This document shows, one piece after another, positions 12,909-19,624 of a stretch of 20,487 nt of DNA. The stretch spans positions 1-20,487 of the IMG/VR virus record IMGVR_UViG_3300011114_000047. The stretch is one strand, 5' to 3'. The DNA is from a virus. Position 1 is the first letter of the stretch. Every line of letters begins with the position of its first letter. A program made the translations under genes and the position numbers. The notes beneath the pieces are model-generated. The model did not search any database. It saw only the letters and a program-made list of their open reading frames with translations, and was not told the origin of the DNA.

Positions 12909-15374
12909 TTACCCTTTCGGTGGTTGGTTTTTCATTCCCGCCTGTTGGCGGCTTCTTGCGATATCGATGCCCATGCGAACACCGTCTCGTTCTTGGCTGG
13001 CTTGCAGTGTCTTGTCGGCTTGCGTGGCCTGCTGGCCCGCCTTAAACCCATCAAGCTGCATCTTGCCTTCCAGCGCTTGTTTCTTCAGCTCCAGCTCATC
13101 CGCCTTAGTGGCGGCATCAATCTGAAGTTTCTTTTCCTTGAGGTCAACTTCGCGTTCCTTGATCTTCATGTCCTGCTGCTGGAGCTGGATAACTGGGTCT
13201 TGGGCTTGCTGCTGCGCCTGCTGCTGCGCCGCTTGGGCTTGGCTCTGCTGGAGAACCTGCGCCGCCGCCTGCGCCATCATTCCCGACAACGCCAACTCAA
13301 TCTGCGGCGGGAGCTTCTCGTCTTCGGGCGGCAACGGCATACCCAACTGCTGCTCAATCTTCTGGCGGTAGCCAAAGCCAACGTGCTCAGCAATGTGCGC
13401 CATCATCGCGCCCTGAAGCATCTGCGCCTTGGGGTTTTGTCCCACCAACTGCATGATGATGGGGTCTTGCATTGCAGCCATGTGTACTTTGATGTGCGAC
13501 TCGTGGTCTTGGTACATGAACGCCTTGACAGGTGCGCCCTTGAGAATCTCCATGTTCTCCGTCACTGGGTCGCGTGGCTTCTGGTCGTCCGGCAGGGGCA
13601 CCAGCTTGTCTGCATTCTTAATACCCAGTACCTCAAGCATCTGGCGGTGCAGGTACGGCTGGTCGTAAATGGTCGGAGACATCTGCGCCATCTGGATGAC
13701 GGCTTGGTACTGCACCACACGCTGGCTCATGGTGGCCGCGTTGGGGTCCGATACAGGAATAATGTCAACGTGGTTGTAGTCCTCGGCCTTGGCTCTACGT
13801 CCGCCTTTTTCTGGCTCGTAGTCGTAGTCTGGGTCGGTGTAGTCGCGTATCAAGCCCGCCAACAGGCGTAGCTCTTGTTTGAAGCTGTAGTGCAGTCGTG
13901 CCTGAACTGCGGACATCACTTTAAGCTGGCGCTCCAGCAGGGCCAGTGTGGTGCCTACGGGCGCGTTAGCCGACATGTCGGCTATCTTCATATCCGCAGT
14001 AGCCGCGAACCTGCGGCCCTCTTCAACGATGGTTCCTAACAGACCCGCCAAGACCTGACTTGGCTCTTTATACGGCAGGGGCAGAATACTGTCGCGCAGC
14101 GTGCCCGAGCCAATGTCTACATCCCGGAACTCGCCGGGGGCAATCGGAGTGTCATCACCCTTAATCCGAAGTCCCCGAGACTTGAGACCTCCGGGGAGGT
14201 TGGACAGGGTGCCCGCATCGACGAGTTGTCGCATGATGCTGGTGGCTGACTTGGCGTAGCCGCCGATGAGGTGGAACAGCCCAAAGCCGTAAGCCCCAAA
14301 GCCGGGGATGTATTGGTAGTGTACGAAGTGCTGGCGCTTGAGGTGTAAATCATCACTCTCAAGCCAGTTGCGTCGAATGGACAAGACATCATTAGTTCCT
14401 TTAATTAGGGTTACTACGTAGGGAAGCGCAATGCCCGTAACTTCCCCGGCTTCATCCTTATCCTCATATCCCGGCAGGTCCAGCTCTACGTGGCACTCCA
14501 TCAGGATATAGCGATCATCGTTCAAATCACTGAAGCCCGTCTCTTTGTCCTTGGCCTTCTCAATGTTGGTCTGCTCCCGGCTCGGGTCACCCAGCTCGAT
14601 ATCGCGATAAAAGCCCGCTTGCTGGAGCTTGACGATCTCGTTCTTGGTCTTACGCATGACGTGCGTCACGCGGTAGCACGTATCCAAGTCAGTCGTGCCG
14701 TACGGCAAGATGATGTCCTCGGCGGGCACAAACATGGACACCTGCCGACCCAGTGAGGGGTCGTAGTACACCTTCTTGAATGCCGAACCCGTGGCAGGCA
14801 GTGACCACAACATGCGTTCATGCTCGGGGCGGAACTCGCGCATCACGTCCGTCAGCTCGTAGTTCATGTCCGACTCAACCCGCTGCGCAGCTTGCTGCTT
14901 CTCAGGGGTCTCTTTACCAAGAATCTTGGTGCGCACCGGGCCTGCGGCTGGGAACGTCTCGGTGATCGTCTCACTCTGAAACCGCACAACGGCTTCGGTA
15001 ATCATGGGGTGGAACACGCCAGACGCTCCGTTCCACGGCTCCGTGCGCTCTTCAATCTGCAAGCCCAGTAGTTTCAAGCCCTCGGTGTAGGCTTTCTCCC
15101 AGTCCTTGCGGGAGTTCCTGTCGTTCTCAATGTCCCCAGCAAGGTCGCCAGCCATCGTCTCTATGGCGCTTGCGTCCATGTCGTCGGCCAGATTGGCATC
15201 AAAGTCGTCTTTAGCGTCGGCTTCAACCTTGGCAAGCTCCAGCTCAAAGCCCGGACCGTGGATGCTGACCCCTTCTGGGTCTACGATCTCAATCTCAATG
15301 CCCTGCTCATCTGCTGCATAGTCGTCTATGCCTTGGGGCTGTTGGTAGAGTGCTTTGTCGATGTTCGTTGCCAT
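12909..15374 (-). CDS. Portal protein (P22 gp1-like)
   Basis: 821 residues, ATG with AAGGA 5 bases upstream; that site overlaps the terminase stop. The N-terminus is acidic and contains IEIEIVD at 26-32. The core has ERTEPWNGASGVFHPMITEAVVRFQSETI, the LWSLPATGSAFKKVYYDP segment, FVPAEDIILPYGTTDLDTCYRVTHVM, HYQYIPGFGAYGFGLFHLIGG and ALLERQLKVMSAVQARLHYSFKQELRLLAGL, which fit the P22-type portal fold. The C-terminal 150 residues are Gln/Ala-rich and then a long charged helix, like the barrel extension of P22. The dodecameric portal is the DNA entry vertex, and it docks the terminase and the gp4-like adaptor. Confidence 0.88.
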   Translation of the reverse strand: MATNIDKALYQQPQGIDDYAADEQGIEIEIVDPEGVSIHGPGFELELAKVEADAKDDFDANLADDMDASAIETMAGDLAGDIENDRNSRKDWEKAYTEGLKLLGLQIEERTEPWNGASGVFHPMITEAVVRFQSETITETFPAAGPVRTKILGKETPEKQQAAQRVESDMNYELTDVMREFRPEHERMLWSLPATGSAFKKVYYDPSLGRQVSMFVPAEDIILPYGTTDLDTCYRVTHVMRKTKNEIVKLQQAGFYRDIELGDPSREQTNIEKAKDKETGFSDLNDDRYILMECHVELDLPGYEDKDEAGEVTGIALPYVVTLIKGTNDVLSIRRNWLESDDLHLKRQHFVHYQYIPGFGAYGFGLFHLIGGYAKSATSIMRQLVDAGTLSNLPGGLKSRGLRIKGDDTPIAPGEFRDVDIGSGTLRDSILPLPYKEPSQVLAGLLGTIVEEGRRFAATADMKIADMSANAPVGTTLALLERQLKVMSAVQARLHYSFKQELRLLAGLIRDYTDPDYDYEPEKGGRRAKAEDYNHVDIIPVSDPNAATMSQRVVQYQAVIQMAQMSPTIYDQPYLHRQMLEVLGIKNADKLVPLPDDQKPRDPVTENMEILKGAPVKAFMYQDHESHIKVHMAAMQDPIIMQLVGQNPKAQMLQGAMMAHIAEHVGFGYRQKIEQQLGMPLPPEDEKLPPQIELALSGMMAQAAAQVLQQSQAQAAQQQAQQQAQDPVIQLQQQDMKIKEREVDLKEKKLQIDAATKADELELKKQALEGKMQLDGFKAGQQATQADKTLQASQERDGVRMGIDIARSRQQAGMKNQPPKG

Positions 15375-15382
15375 GTTGTTCC

Positions 15383-16918
15383 TTAGTAGTAGGCCGCTTT
15401 GCGTCCTCTGTAAATCCTATCGTCTTTCTCGTCGGTATCCAGCGAGATAAACCCACCTTGCCTGAAGCGTAGCAGCGCCTGACTGGTTGTGTCCACGTAG
15501 TCGTCGTTCTCGCCTACCGGGAACGCCGCTACTTCTTCAATGACTTCTCGCGCCCAGCGGGTATCCGGTGCCCAGACAATACCGGACGTGAACAGGTCTG
15601 CAATCGCGTTGACCCGCACCATCTTATCGTTTCCCCGGCTCGGTGTAAATTCTTGTACGGGGATGCCCATCGCCCGTAGCTCTTGGATGAGCGGACCCCC
15701 AGCGGCCTTTTTCTCCACAATAAACGCGTCTGGGTCCCACTCTTTCCAGTGCTTGAAGGCGATCACCTTCAGCTCGGGGAACGCCATCCGGTCTTTAAAC
15801 GCGTCCAGCAGCATGAGCTGCGGGGCATTGTTTTCTTCTTCGTTGTACCAAACGCCCCAAGTCGTGCAGGCCGAATAGTCGGAGGTGCTCTTGGTCTCGT
15901 GCGCCGTGTCCCAGCTCTGGATGATGTACTCACAAGGCGGCGGGTCGTCGTGGAGCCAGATGCGCCAACTCTTTCGGCTGATGATGGCCGAAACGTCCGA
16001 GGTCGGCTGCTGCATGTACTGCGCGTTCCAATACCTCGGGTCCATCGACGACTTGGCGGACTTCAAAGACTCCAGAGGCCACTGCTCGGGCCAAAGTGAC
16101 TTCTCGTTTTCCGTGCCTTCGTTGAGGATGGCAGGCAGCTCCACGATCTCCCAGCGCGGTGAGTCGGGGTTCTTGACTTGGTAGTCGATCAGCCGCCCGG
16201 TCAGGTCGAGCGGCCCCCAGCGGGTCATCACAACAATAATGGCACCGTTGGGCATCAAGCGCTGGAGCGGGCCTGTCTGGAACCACGACCAAGCCGTGTC
16301 AAACGCTAGACGACTGTTGGCTTTAACGTCTTGTTCTGAGTGGGGGTCGTCGATCATGAACAGGTCAGCGCCCCGGCCTGCCAAGGCTCCACCCACACCA
16401 GCGGCGTAATACTGACCACCGTCAGCCGTTGACCACTTGCCGGAGGCTTTCTGGTCTTGCGCGAGTTTGGTTCCGGGGAACACGGCGTTGTAGTCCTCGT
16501 CCTCCAGCATGTTCCTGACCCGGCGACCAAAGTCTTCCGACAAGGACGCGGTGTGCGTGCCCATGATAATTTTCTTATTAGGGTAATTACCTAGGAAGAA
16601 TGCCGGGAACAAATAACTGCTGAACTCGGACTTACCCATCCTCGGCGCGATATTAATAATGACGCGTTTCTTTTTGCCGTCGATCACGTCTTGGAAAATC
16701 TTGGACAGCTTGCGATGATGGGGGCCAACCTTGAAGCCGGGGTAAACGCGCCGAGCAAAGTCGATCATGTTGGTACGCGAGTTCTTAAGCGACATCCTGC
16801 GATCGCGCTCTTCCAGCATCTCCATCAGCTCAAGCTTGTTCTTGACCGTCATCGTCGGCAACGCAGCGCGTATGGCCGCGATCTCTTCTGCCTTCAGGTT
16901 GAGTGCGTCAAGCTTCAT
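15383..16918 (-). CDS. Terminase large subunit
   Basis: 511 residues. The ATG overlaps the previous stop by 11 bases, with little ribosome site, so translation is coupled. The ATPase half carries Walker A as APRMGKSE (91-98), Walker B as DLFMIDD (185-191), and the coupling motif VMTRW (230-234). The nuclease half has the acidic residues in QSWDTAHE (Asp337), FIVEKKAAGG (Glu402) and DDYVDTTSQAL (Asp473/Asp476). The length is normal for the family. It is the motor and nuclease that packages DNA through the portal encoded just downstream. The basic PRMGKS version of Walker A is frequent in phage terminases. Confidence 0.93.
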   Translation of the reverse strand: MKLDALNLKAEEIAAIRAALPTMTVKNKLELMEMLEERDRRMSLKNSRTNMIDFARRVYPGFKVGPHHRKLSKIFQDVIDGKKKRVIINIAPRMGKSEFSSYLFPAFFLGNYPNKKIIMGTHTASLSEDFGRRVRNMLEDEDYNAVFPGTKLAQDQKASGKWSTADGGQYYAAGVGGALAGRGADLFMIDDPHSEQDVKANSRLAFDTAWSWFQTGPLQRLMPNGAIIVVMTRWGPLDLTGRLIDYQVKNPDSPRWEIVELPAILNEGTENEKSLWPEQWPLESLKSAKSSMDPRYWNAQYMQQPTSDVSAIISRKSWRIWLHDDPPPCEYIIQSWDTAHETKSTSDYSACTTWGVWYNEEENNAPQLMLLDAFKDRMAFPELKVIAFKHWKEWDPDAFIVEKKAAGGPLIQELRAMGIPVQEFTPSRGNDKMVRVNAIADLFTSGIVWAPDTRWAREVIEEVAAFPVGENDDYVDTTSQALLRFRQGGFISLDTDEKDDRIYRGRKAAYY

Positions 16919-17615
16919 CGGCTTCTGATGTTAGTGAGTGCTCACTCTGTTTTAACGGTTCTACGTCCGTTATGTCGGGTTTGATCTCGCCGGAAGTTGC
17001 CTCTACATCGACCACGTTGAGCAGCGTGTCGAGCTTGTCTTGGAGCTTCTTGTCGATCTCGGCGTCGGTCATGTCCGTTTTGGTGACCGATACGCGGTCC
17101 GTGAACAGCGCCACTTCCGTGACCCGGCCCAGCATCTCGATGGCCTTGAGCCGAATCCGAGCGTCTGGGTGGTTGGTCTCCTCAATGATTTTGGCGACCG
17201 CCATTCCGCGCATCTGTTTGGCCTGCTCGACGAATTCCCAGTCATAGGCTGACAGCATGGTGACGAGGTGACGCACTGACTCAGGGGTCTTAAGCAGCGT
17301 CAACTGCGTTTTGGTGTCGTTGGGTGCCGTGTTGTTAGTTAACGCAGCGAAGACGGTACGTGCGGCCTTGGCTTCGGCTTCCTGAAGAATCTTGTTGTCG
17401 TCGTCAACACCAAGCTGCTCTAACCACTTCGTTGTATTGACCTGTGCGTTCAGCGTTTGCTCGGGCGTGGCTTTATCCAGACCGGAAACGTCTTTGCCTG
17501 TGGCCTCTACCACCGGGGGTTCAAAAGAAATCAGATGCTCAAACATGCGCGTAGTACCTTGCGGACTCGGAGCCTGTAATGTACACTGCTTTTTAGGTAG
17601 TGTCTGTGTTTTCAC
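16908..17615 (-). CDS. Putative terminase small subunit
   Basis: 235 residues from GTG at 17613-17615, chosen because a strong GGAGGAG lies 11 bases upstream. A longer frame from ATG 17672 would begin inside a terminator hairpin, and ATG at 17544-17546 (MFEHLISF) is another possibility. The central part is helical: VRHLVTMLSAYDWEFVEQAKQM, KIIEETNHPDARIRLKAIEMLGRVTEVALFTDRV, then an acidic C-terminus with MTDAEIDKKLQDKLDTLLNVVD. No clear helix-turn-helix can be read. The assignment rests on its place directly before the large terminase, with overlapping genes, and on memory of similar genes in environmental phages. Confidence 0.6.
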   Translation of the reverse strand: MKTQTLPKKQCTLQAPSPQGTTRMFEHLISFEPPVVEATGKDVSGLDKATPEQTLNAQVNTTKWLEQLGVDDDNKILQEAEAKAARTVFAALTNNTAPNDTKTQLTLLKTPESVRHLVTMLSAYDWEFVEQAKQMRGMAVAKIIEETNHPDARIRLKAIEMLGRVTEVALFTDRVSVTKTDMTDAEIDKKLQDKLDTLLNVVDVEATSGEIKPDITDVEPLKQSEHSLTSEADEA

Positions 17616-17654
17616 AGTCGTTGCTTCTCCTCCGATGGCTGAAAATCCATCTTT

Positions 17655-17679
17655 GCCCGGTTCGCCGGGCATTTTTTTG
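17655..17679 (+). terminator. Rightward intrinsic terminator with no rightward gene in front
   Basis: GCCCGG-TTCG-CCGGGC (17655-17670) followed by ATTTTTTT. The preceding GATGG..CCATC (17634-17651) could form a second small stem. The element stops rightward transcription, yet every gene to its left is leftward. Confidence 0.75.
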
Positions 17680-17687
17680 TGTGTATT

Positions 17688-17703
17688 TGTCTACTGTTAG
17701 ACA
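17688..17703. promoter_or_regulatory. Inverted repeat TGTCTA-CTGT-TAGACA
   Basis: A perfect 6-base inverted repeat with a 4-base spacer. The half TTAGACA recurs at 17825-17831. This is a possible operator in the divergent control region. Confidence 0.45.
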
Positions 17704-18009
17704 GAATTTAGCTTAATTTTTGCAAAATTTTGTGGGGTATGGGCTAATTTTTGGGTGCCGGGGGGTGTTTCTGTAGGTGCTTTGTTTGCAATTTAAGGCT
17801 AATTTGGGTGTGATTTATGGATGATTAGACAAAAATTGAGATGATGGGAGGGGAATAGTGTTCATGTGGGACGGCCCTAGCTTGCCCTGTATTGCTTGGT
17901 GGGGGGCGGGTGGGGTTCGCCATACCCGTTTACGCCCCTATAGGCGCGCGAATTTACCCCATTCTTACAATAGAGTTAGCGGTTAGGGGGTTCCTAGCCG
18001 CATAACCAA

Positions 18010-18026
18010 CGGGTCACAGTGACCCG
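18010..18026. repeat. 17-bp palindrome P1 (A-centred)
   Basis: CGGGTCAC-A-GTGACCCG, perfect 8-base arms. It lies 19 bases upstream of the first rightward start codon. See P2 to P5 and the related finding. Confidence 0.85.
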
Positions 18027-18045
18027 AACCTAAGAGGTAATTCAA

Positions 18046-18426
18046 ATGTCAACAGGAAACAAAGCACTGGCTTTCCAAACCCTCAACACCTTTGCAGATA
18101 GCAGGGTCGCACTCATCAGGGGGATGCGGGATGCGGGGTACACGTTGGAGACGGCACGCGGTGTCGTCATCGAATGGGCTTGCGGCAAGGTAGGTTCTGG
18201 CATCAAGGGGTTCAAGGTCAACGAGGAGACGGGCAAGGTGTCGCTCATTACGAGCCATGCCAAGTACGAGAAAGCCAAGACCACGGTGCGCGACACCATG
18301 CTGATGCTGGCGGGGACAACCCGCCGCCAGTCCAGTAGCAAGGAGATTGACCTTGTTGCCGAGGCTCTCAAGGCATACGGCAAGCTCAATGCCGCGCAGA
18401 AGCGCAAGTTCTTGGCTTCTGTTTGA
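18046..18426 (+). CDS. Early-region protein of unknown function (126 residues)
   Basis: 126 residues, ATG with GAGGT 7 bases upstream. The protein is basic and helical: NKALAFQTLNTFADSRVALIRGM, then YTLETARGVVIEWACGKVG, and a Lys/Arg-rich C-terminus (LKAYGKLNAAQKRKFLASV). A helix-turn-helix in residues 22-50 is possible but not convincing. It is the first rightward gene, divergent from the structural unit, and is bracketed by two palindromes (18010-18026 and 18433-18449), followed by a likely terminator. This could be a regulatory or DNA-binding protein acting on those palindromes, but nothing in the sequence proves it. Confidence 0.75.
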   Translation: MSTGNKALAFQTLNTFADSRVALIRGMRDAGYTLETARGVVIEWACGKVGSGIKGFKVNEETGKVSLITSHAKYEKAKTTVRDTMLMLAGTTRRQSSSKEIDLVAEALKAYGKLNAAQKRKFLASV

Positions 18427-18432
18427 TTCTTT

Positions 18433-18449
18433 CGGGTCACGGTGACCCG
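18433..18449. repeat. 17-bp palindrome P2 (G-centred)
   Basis: CGGGTCAC-G-GTGACCCG, perfect 8-base arms, beginning 6 bases after the stop codon of the gene at 18046-18426 and ahead of its likely terminator. Confidence 0.85.
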
Positions 18450-18460
18450 TTTTCTGTCCG

Positions 18461-18499
18461 CCGCCCTGCCAATCGGGTTGGGGCGGTATTCTTTTCTTT
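18461..18499 (+). terminator. Likely terminator after the first rightward gene
   Basis: CCGCCC (18461-18466) pairs with GGGCGG (18481-18486), with extra pairing of CAA and TTG inside, followed by T-rich TATTCTTTTCTTT. It lies between palindromes P2 and P3. Confidence 0.6.
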
Positions 18500-18501
18500 G
18501 T

Positions 18502-18518
18502 CTAGTCACTGTGACCCG
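18502..18518. repeat. 17-bp palindrome P3 (T-centred, imperfect)
   Basis: CTAGTCAC-T-GTGACCCG: the right arm is intact and the left arm differs at two bases. It precedes the leader of the two-gene unit 18617-19187. Its right flank AAAACGGT is also found just after P5. Confidence 0.8.
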
Positions 18519-18535
18519 AAAACGGTTCTACCCTG

Positions 18536-18594
18536 AAGCACAGCACGCTGTGCTTTGGAGTGCGACCAGCACGACCGCACCGGACGGTATCCGG
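18536..18594 (+). promoter_or_regulatory. Two-hairpin leader of the 18617 gene
   Basis: AAGCACAG-CACG-CTGTGCTT (18536-18555) and CCGGA-CGGTA-TCCGG (18580-18594) are perfect short stems between P3 and the ribosome site at about 18605. No T-run follows either stem, so they may control mRNA stability or translation. Confidence 0.5.
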
Positions 18595-18616
18595 AATCCT
18601 TAATGGAGATAGCAAT

Positions 18617-18955
18617 ATGTTCAAACTCAACCTGTTTACCCGGCTAACCCACCGCTACGCGGACGGCTGGCGACACCTCGACGACGAGGAATTTACTGGC
18701 ACGGTCAAGGTGCTGGGCATCACACACGAGACCGAGGACGGGGGCTACGATGACGGCGGGACTGCCCGCTTCCGGGTGGTTGCGCCCTCGGCGCTCAAGG
18801 GAGCAGACCTGTCCCAGTCCATACGCCAGACGCTCAGCGGCAGTGGATGCCGTCATGAGTACGACTGCTGCGGCTGCGCCTCGACACGGGCTAGCGTCAA
18901 GCGTGTCAGCCCCAGAGAGTACGCCGTCAAAGTTTCCATCAGCTACAACTACTAG
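18617..18955 (+). CDS. Cys-rich early protein of unknown function (112 residues)
   Basis: 112 residues from ATG at 18617-18619, chosen because GGAG lies 8 bases upstream; the in-frame upstream ATG (18560) lies in a hairpin-rich leader. The N-terminal half has FTGTVKVLGITHETEDGGYDDGGTARFRVVAPSAL. The C-terminal half contains CRHEYDCCGCASTRA, a cluster of four cysteines with a histidine that could bind zinc, then a beta segment YAVKVSISYNY. I recall similar proteins from other proteobacterial phages but no function. It forms a two-gene unit with the next gene and follows a leader with two hairpins. Confidence 0.75.
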   Translation: MFKLNLFTRLTHRYADGWRHLDDEEFTGTVKVLGITHETEDGGYDDGGTARFRVVAPSALKGADLSQSIRQTLSGSGCRHEYDCCGCASTRASVKRVSPREYAVKVSISYNY

Positions 18956-18965
18956 GAGAAATGAA

Positions 18966-19187
18966 ATGAGAAAAGCAACCCGGACAATCGTCCACGTAGG
19001 CACTATCCAAACCCCGTCAGGGGCATGGAATCTGTACGACCAGTACCCCACCAGCAGGCGCGACTTCAAGATAACCTCGGCGGTTCCTGTGGGCAAGCCC
19101 ACGCAGGGTATCGCCTTCACTTGTGACCTCGCCTTCGAGCGCTGGCTGGCTGAGCGCATGACCCCGACTCAACGGGTGTTGTTCTGA
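18966..19187 (+). CDS. Small early protein of unknown function (73 residues)
   Basis: 73 residues from ATG at 18966-18968. The AGGAGA ribosome site overlaps the stop codon of the previous gene (TAGGAGA), so the two are co-translated. A two-codon ATG AAA TGA sits at 18961 between them. The protein is basic with VHVGTIQTPSGAWNLYDQYPTSRRDF, then AVPVGKPTQGIAFTCDLAFERWLAERM. No known motif is recognised. A G-centred palindrome starts 4 bases after the stop codon. Confidence 0.7.
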   Translation: MRKATRTIVHVGTIQTPSGAWNLYDQYPTSRRDFKITSAVPVGKPTQGIAFTCDLAFERWLAERMTPTQRVLF

Positions 19188-19191
19188 AATT

Positions 19192-19208
19192 CGGGTCACG
19201 GTGACCCG
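19192..19208. repeat. 17-bp palindrome P4 (G-centred)
   Basis: CGGGTCAC-G-GTGACCCG, perfect arms, starting 4 bases after the stop codon of the gene at 18966-19187. Its left flank TTC matches that of P2. Confidence 0.85.
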
Positions 19209-19239
19209 CTTGCAGCGCGGAACAACCGAAATGCAAACG

Positions 19240-19305
19240 TGGTATATCAGTCGGGCAAGAAGTGTTGTATAAAAACCACTGTCCGGGGTGTCCACTGATA
19301 TACCA
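19240..19305. repeat. 12-bp perfect inverted repeat TGGTATATCAGT/ACTGATATACCA
   Basis: Arms at 19240-19251 and 19294-19305 with 42 bases between. Related sequences TGGTATTTAAAT (19562-19573) and TGGTATATAG (19614-19623) lie on the other side of the dyad. Confidence 0.75.
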
Positions 19306-19578
19306 GATTCATTTTCAAATACGGACACGCGCAACCCGCATGGATGCTAACGTCTGGGGGTTTAGTGTCCGTACTACTACTAAATATTTTTATTATTATA
19401 TATAGTATAGAGAGTGTATATATTTTTTCTTCCGCGCTTGTTTTCTTTCTTGCTTTTAAGCTTTGGCTAGCTCCTTCTGTATGGCGAACAGTACTTCGGA
19501 CACAAACTTCGAAAAGCTAGTATCCATGCGGGTTGCGCGTGTCCAAAAACGGGAATAGAATTGGTATTTAAATGGACA
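19289..19578. repeat. Large imperfect dyad centred near 19433
   Basis: Core arms 19323-19349 and 19518-19544 match as inverse complements at 26 of 27 positions. Outside them, TGTCC at 19289-19293 and GGACA at 19574-19578 lie exactly 29 bases from each core arm, with partial similarity between. Inside, GTGTCCG (19365-19371) and CGGACAC (19497-19503) also correspond. The centre is AT-rich and not palindromic. Confidence 0.8.
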
Positions 19579-19624
19579 GTTCAAAAAAGCTGGACACTTT
19601 CGTAACCCAACTCTGGTATATAGC

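Larger units (their letters stand above)
17616..18045. other. Divergent intergenic region between late and early units
   Basis: About 430 bases without a convincing gene. It holds the ribosome site of the small terminase, a plus-strand terminator (17655-17679), an inverted repeat (17688-17703), imperfect repeats around TTTGCAA...GGCTAATTT..GGGTG (17720-17757 and 17784-17811), a G-rich run (17897-17915) and palindrome P1 (18010-18026). A weak rightward promoter candidate is TTGCAA (17720-17725), 17 bases, GCTAAT (17743-17748). TACAAT at 17966-17971 lacks a matching -35. No convincing leftward promoter was found. Confidence 0.6.
19209..19624. other. Intergenic region holding a large dyad (origin- or attachment-like)
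   Basis: About 416 bases without a convincing gene. From left to right it holds TGGTATATCAGT (19240-19251) and its inverse (19294-19305), a large imperfect dyad (19289-19578), a very AT-rich centre (about 19371-19440), eight GGACA/TGTCC motifs and TGGTATATAG (19614-19623) at the start of the next gene. This combination of a dyad, short repeated motifs and an AT-rich core is typical of replication origins, and attachment or partition sites are alternatives. Confidence 0.6.

Noticed and set aside
12771-13871. Long plus-strand open frame of 366 codons
   Set aside because: It lies opposite the portal gene and its Leu/Arg/His-rich sequence reflects the antisense of portal codons; no ribosome site and no recognisable protein features.
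17927-17947. CTATAGG with upstream TACG, recalling a T7-type promoter
   Set aside because: Spacing and the rest of the consensus do not match, and no repeated copies were found elsewhere.
18433-18449. The palindromes as simple intrinsic terminators
   Set aside because: The 8-base arms have a single-base spacer, only P2 is followed by a short T-run, and P1 and P3 lie upstream of genes.
19289-19578. Hairpin-telomere resolution site
   Set aside because: Known sites are palindromic through the centre; here about 127 AT-rich, non-palindromic bases separate the inner motifs, and no protelomerase gene is visible.
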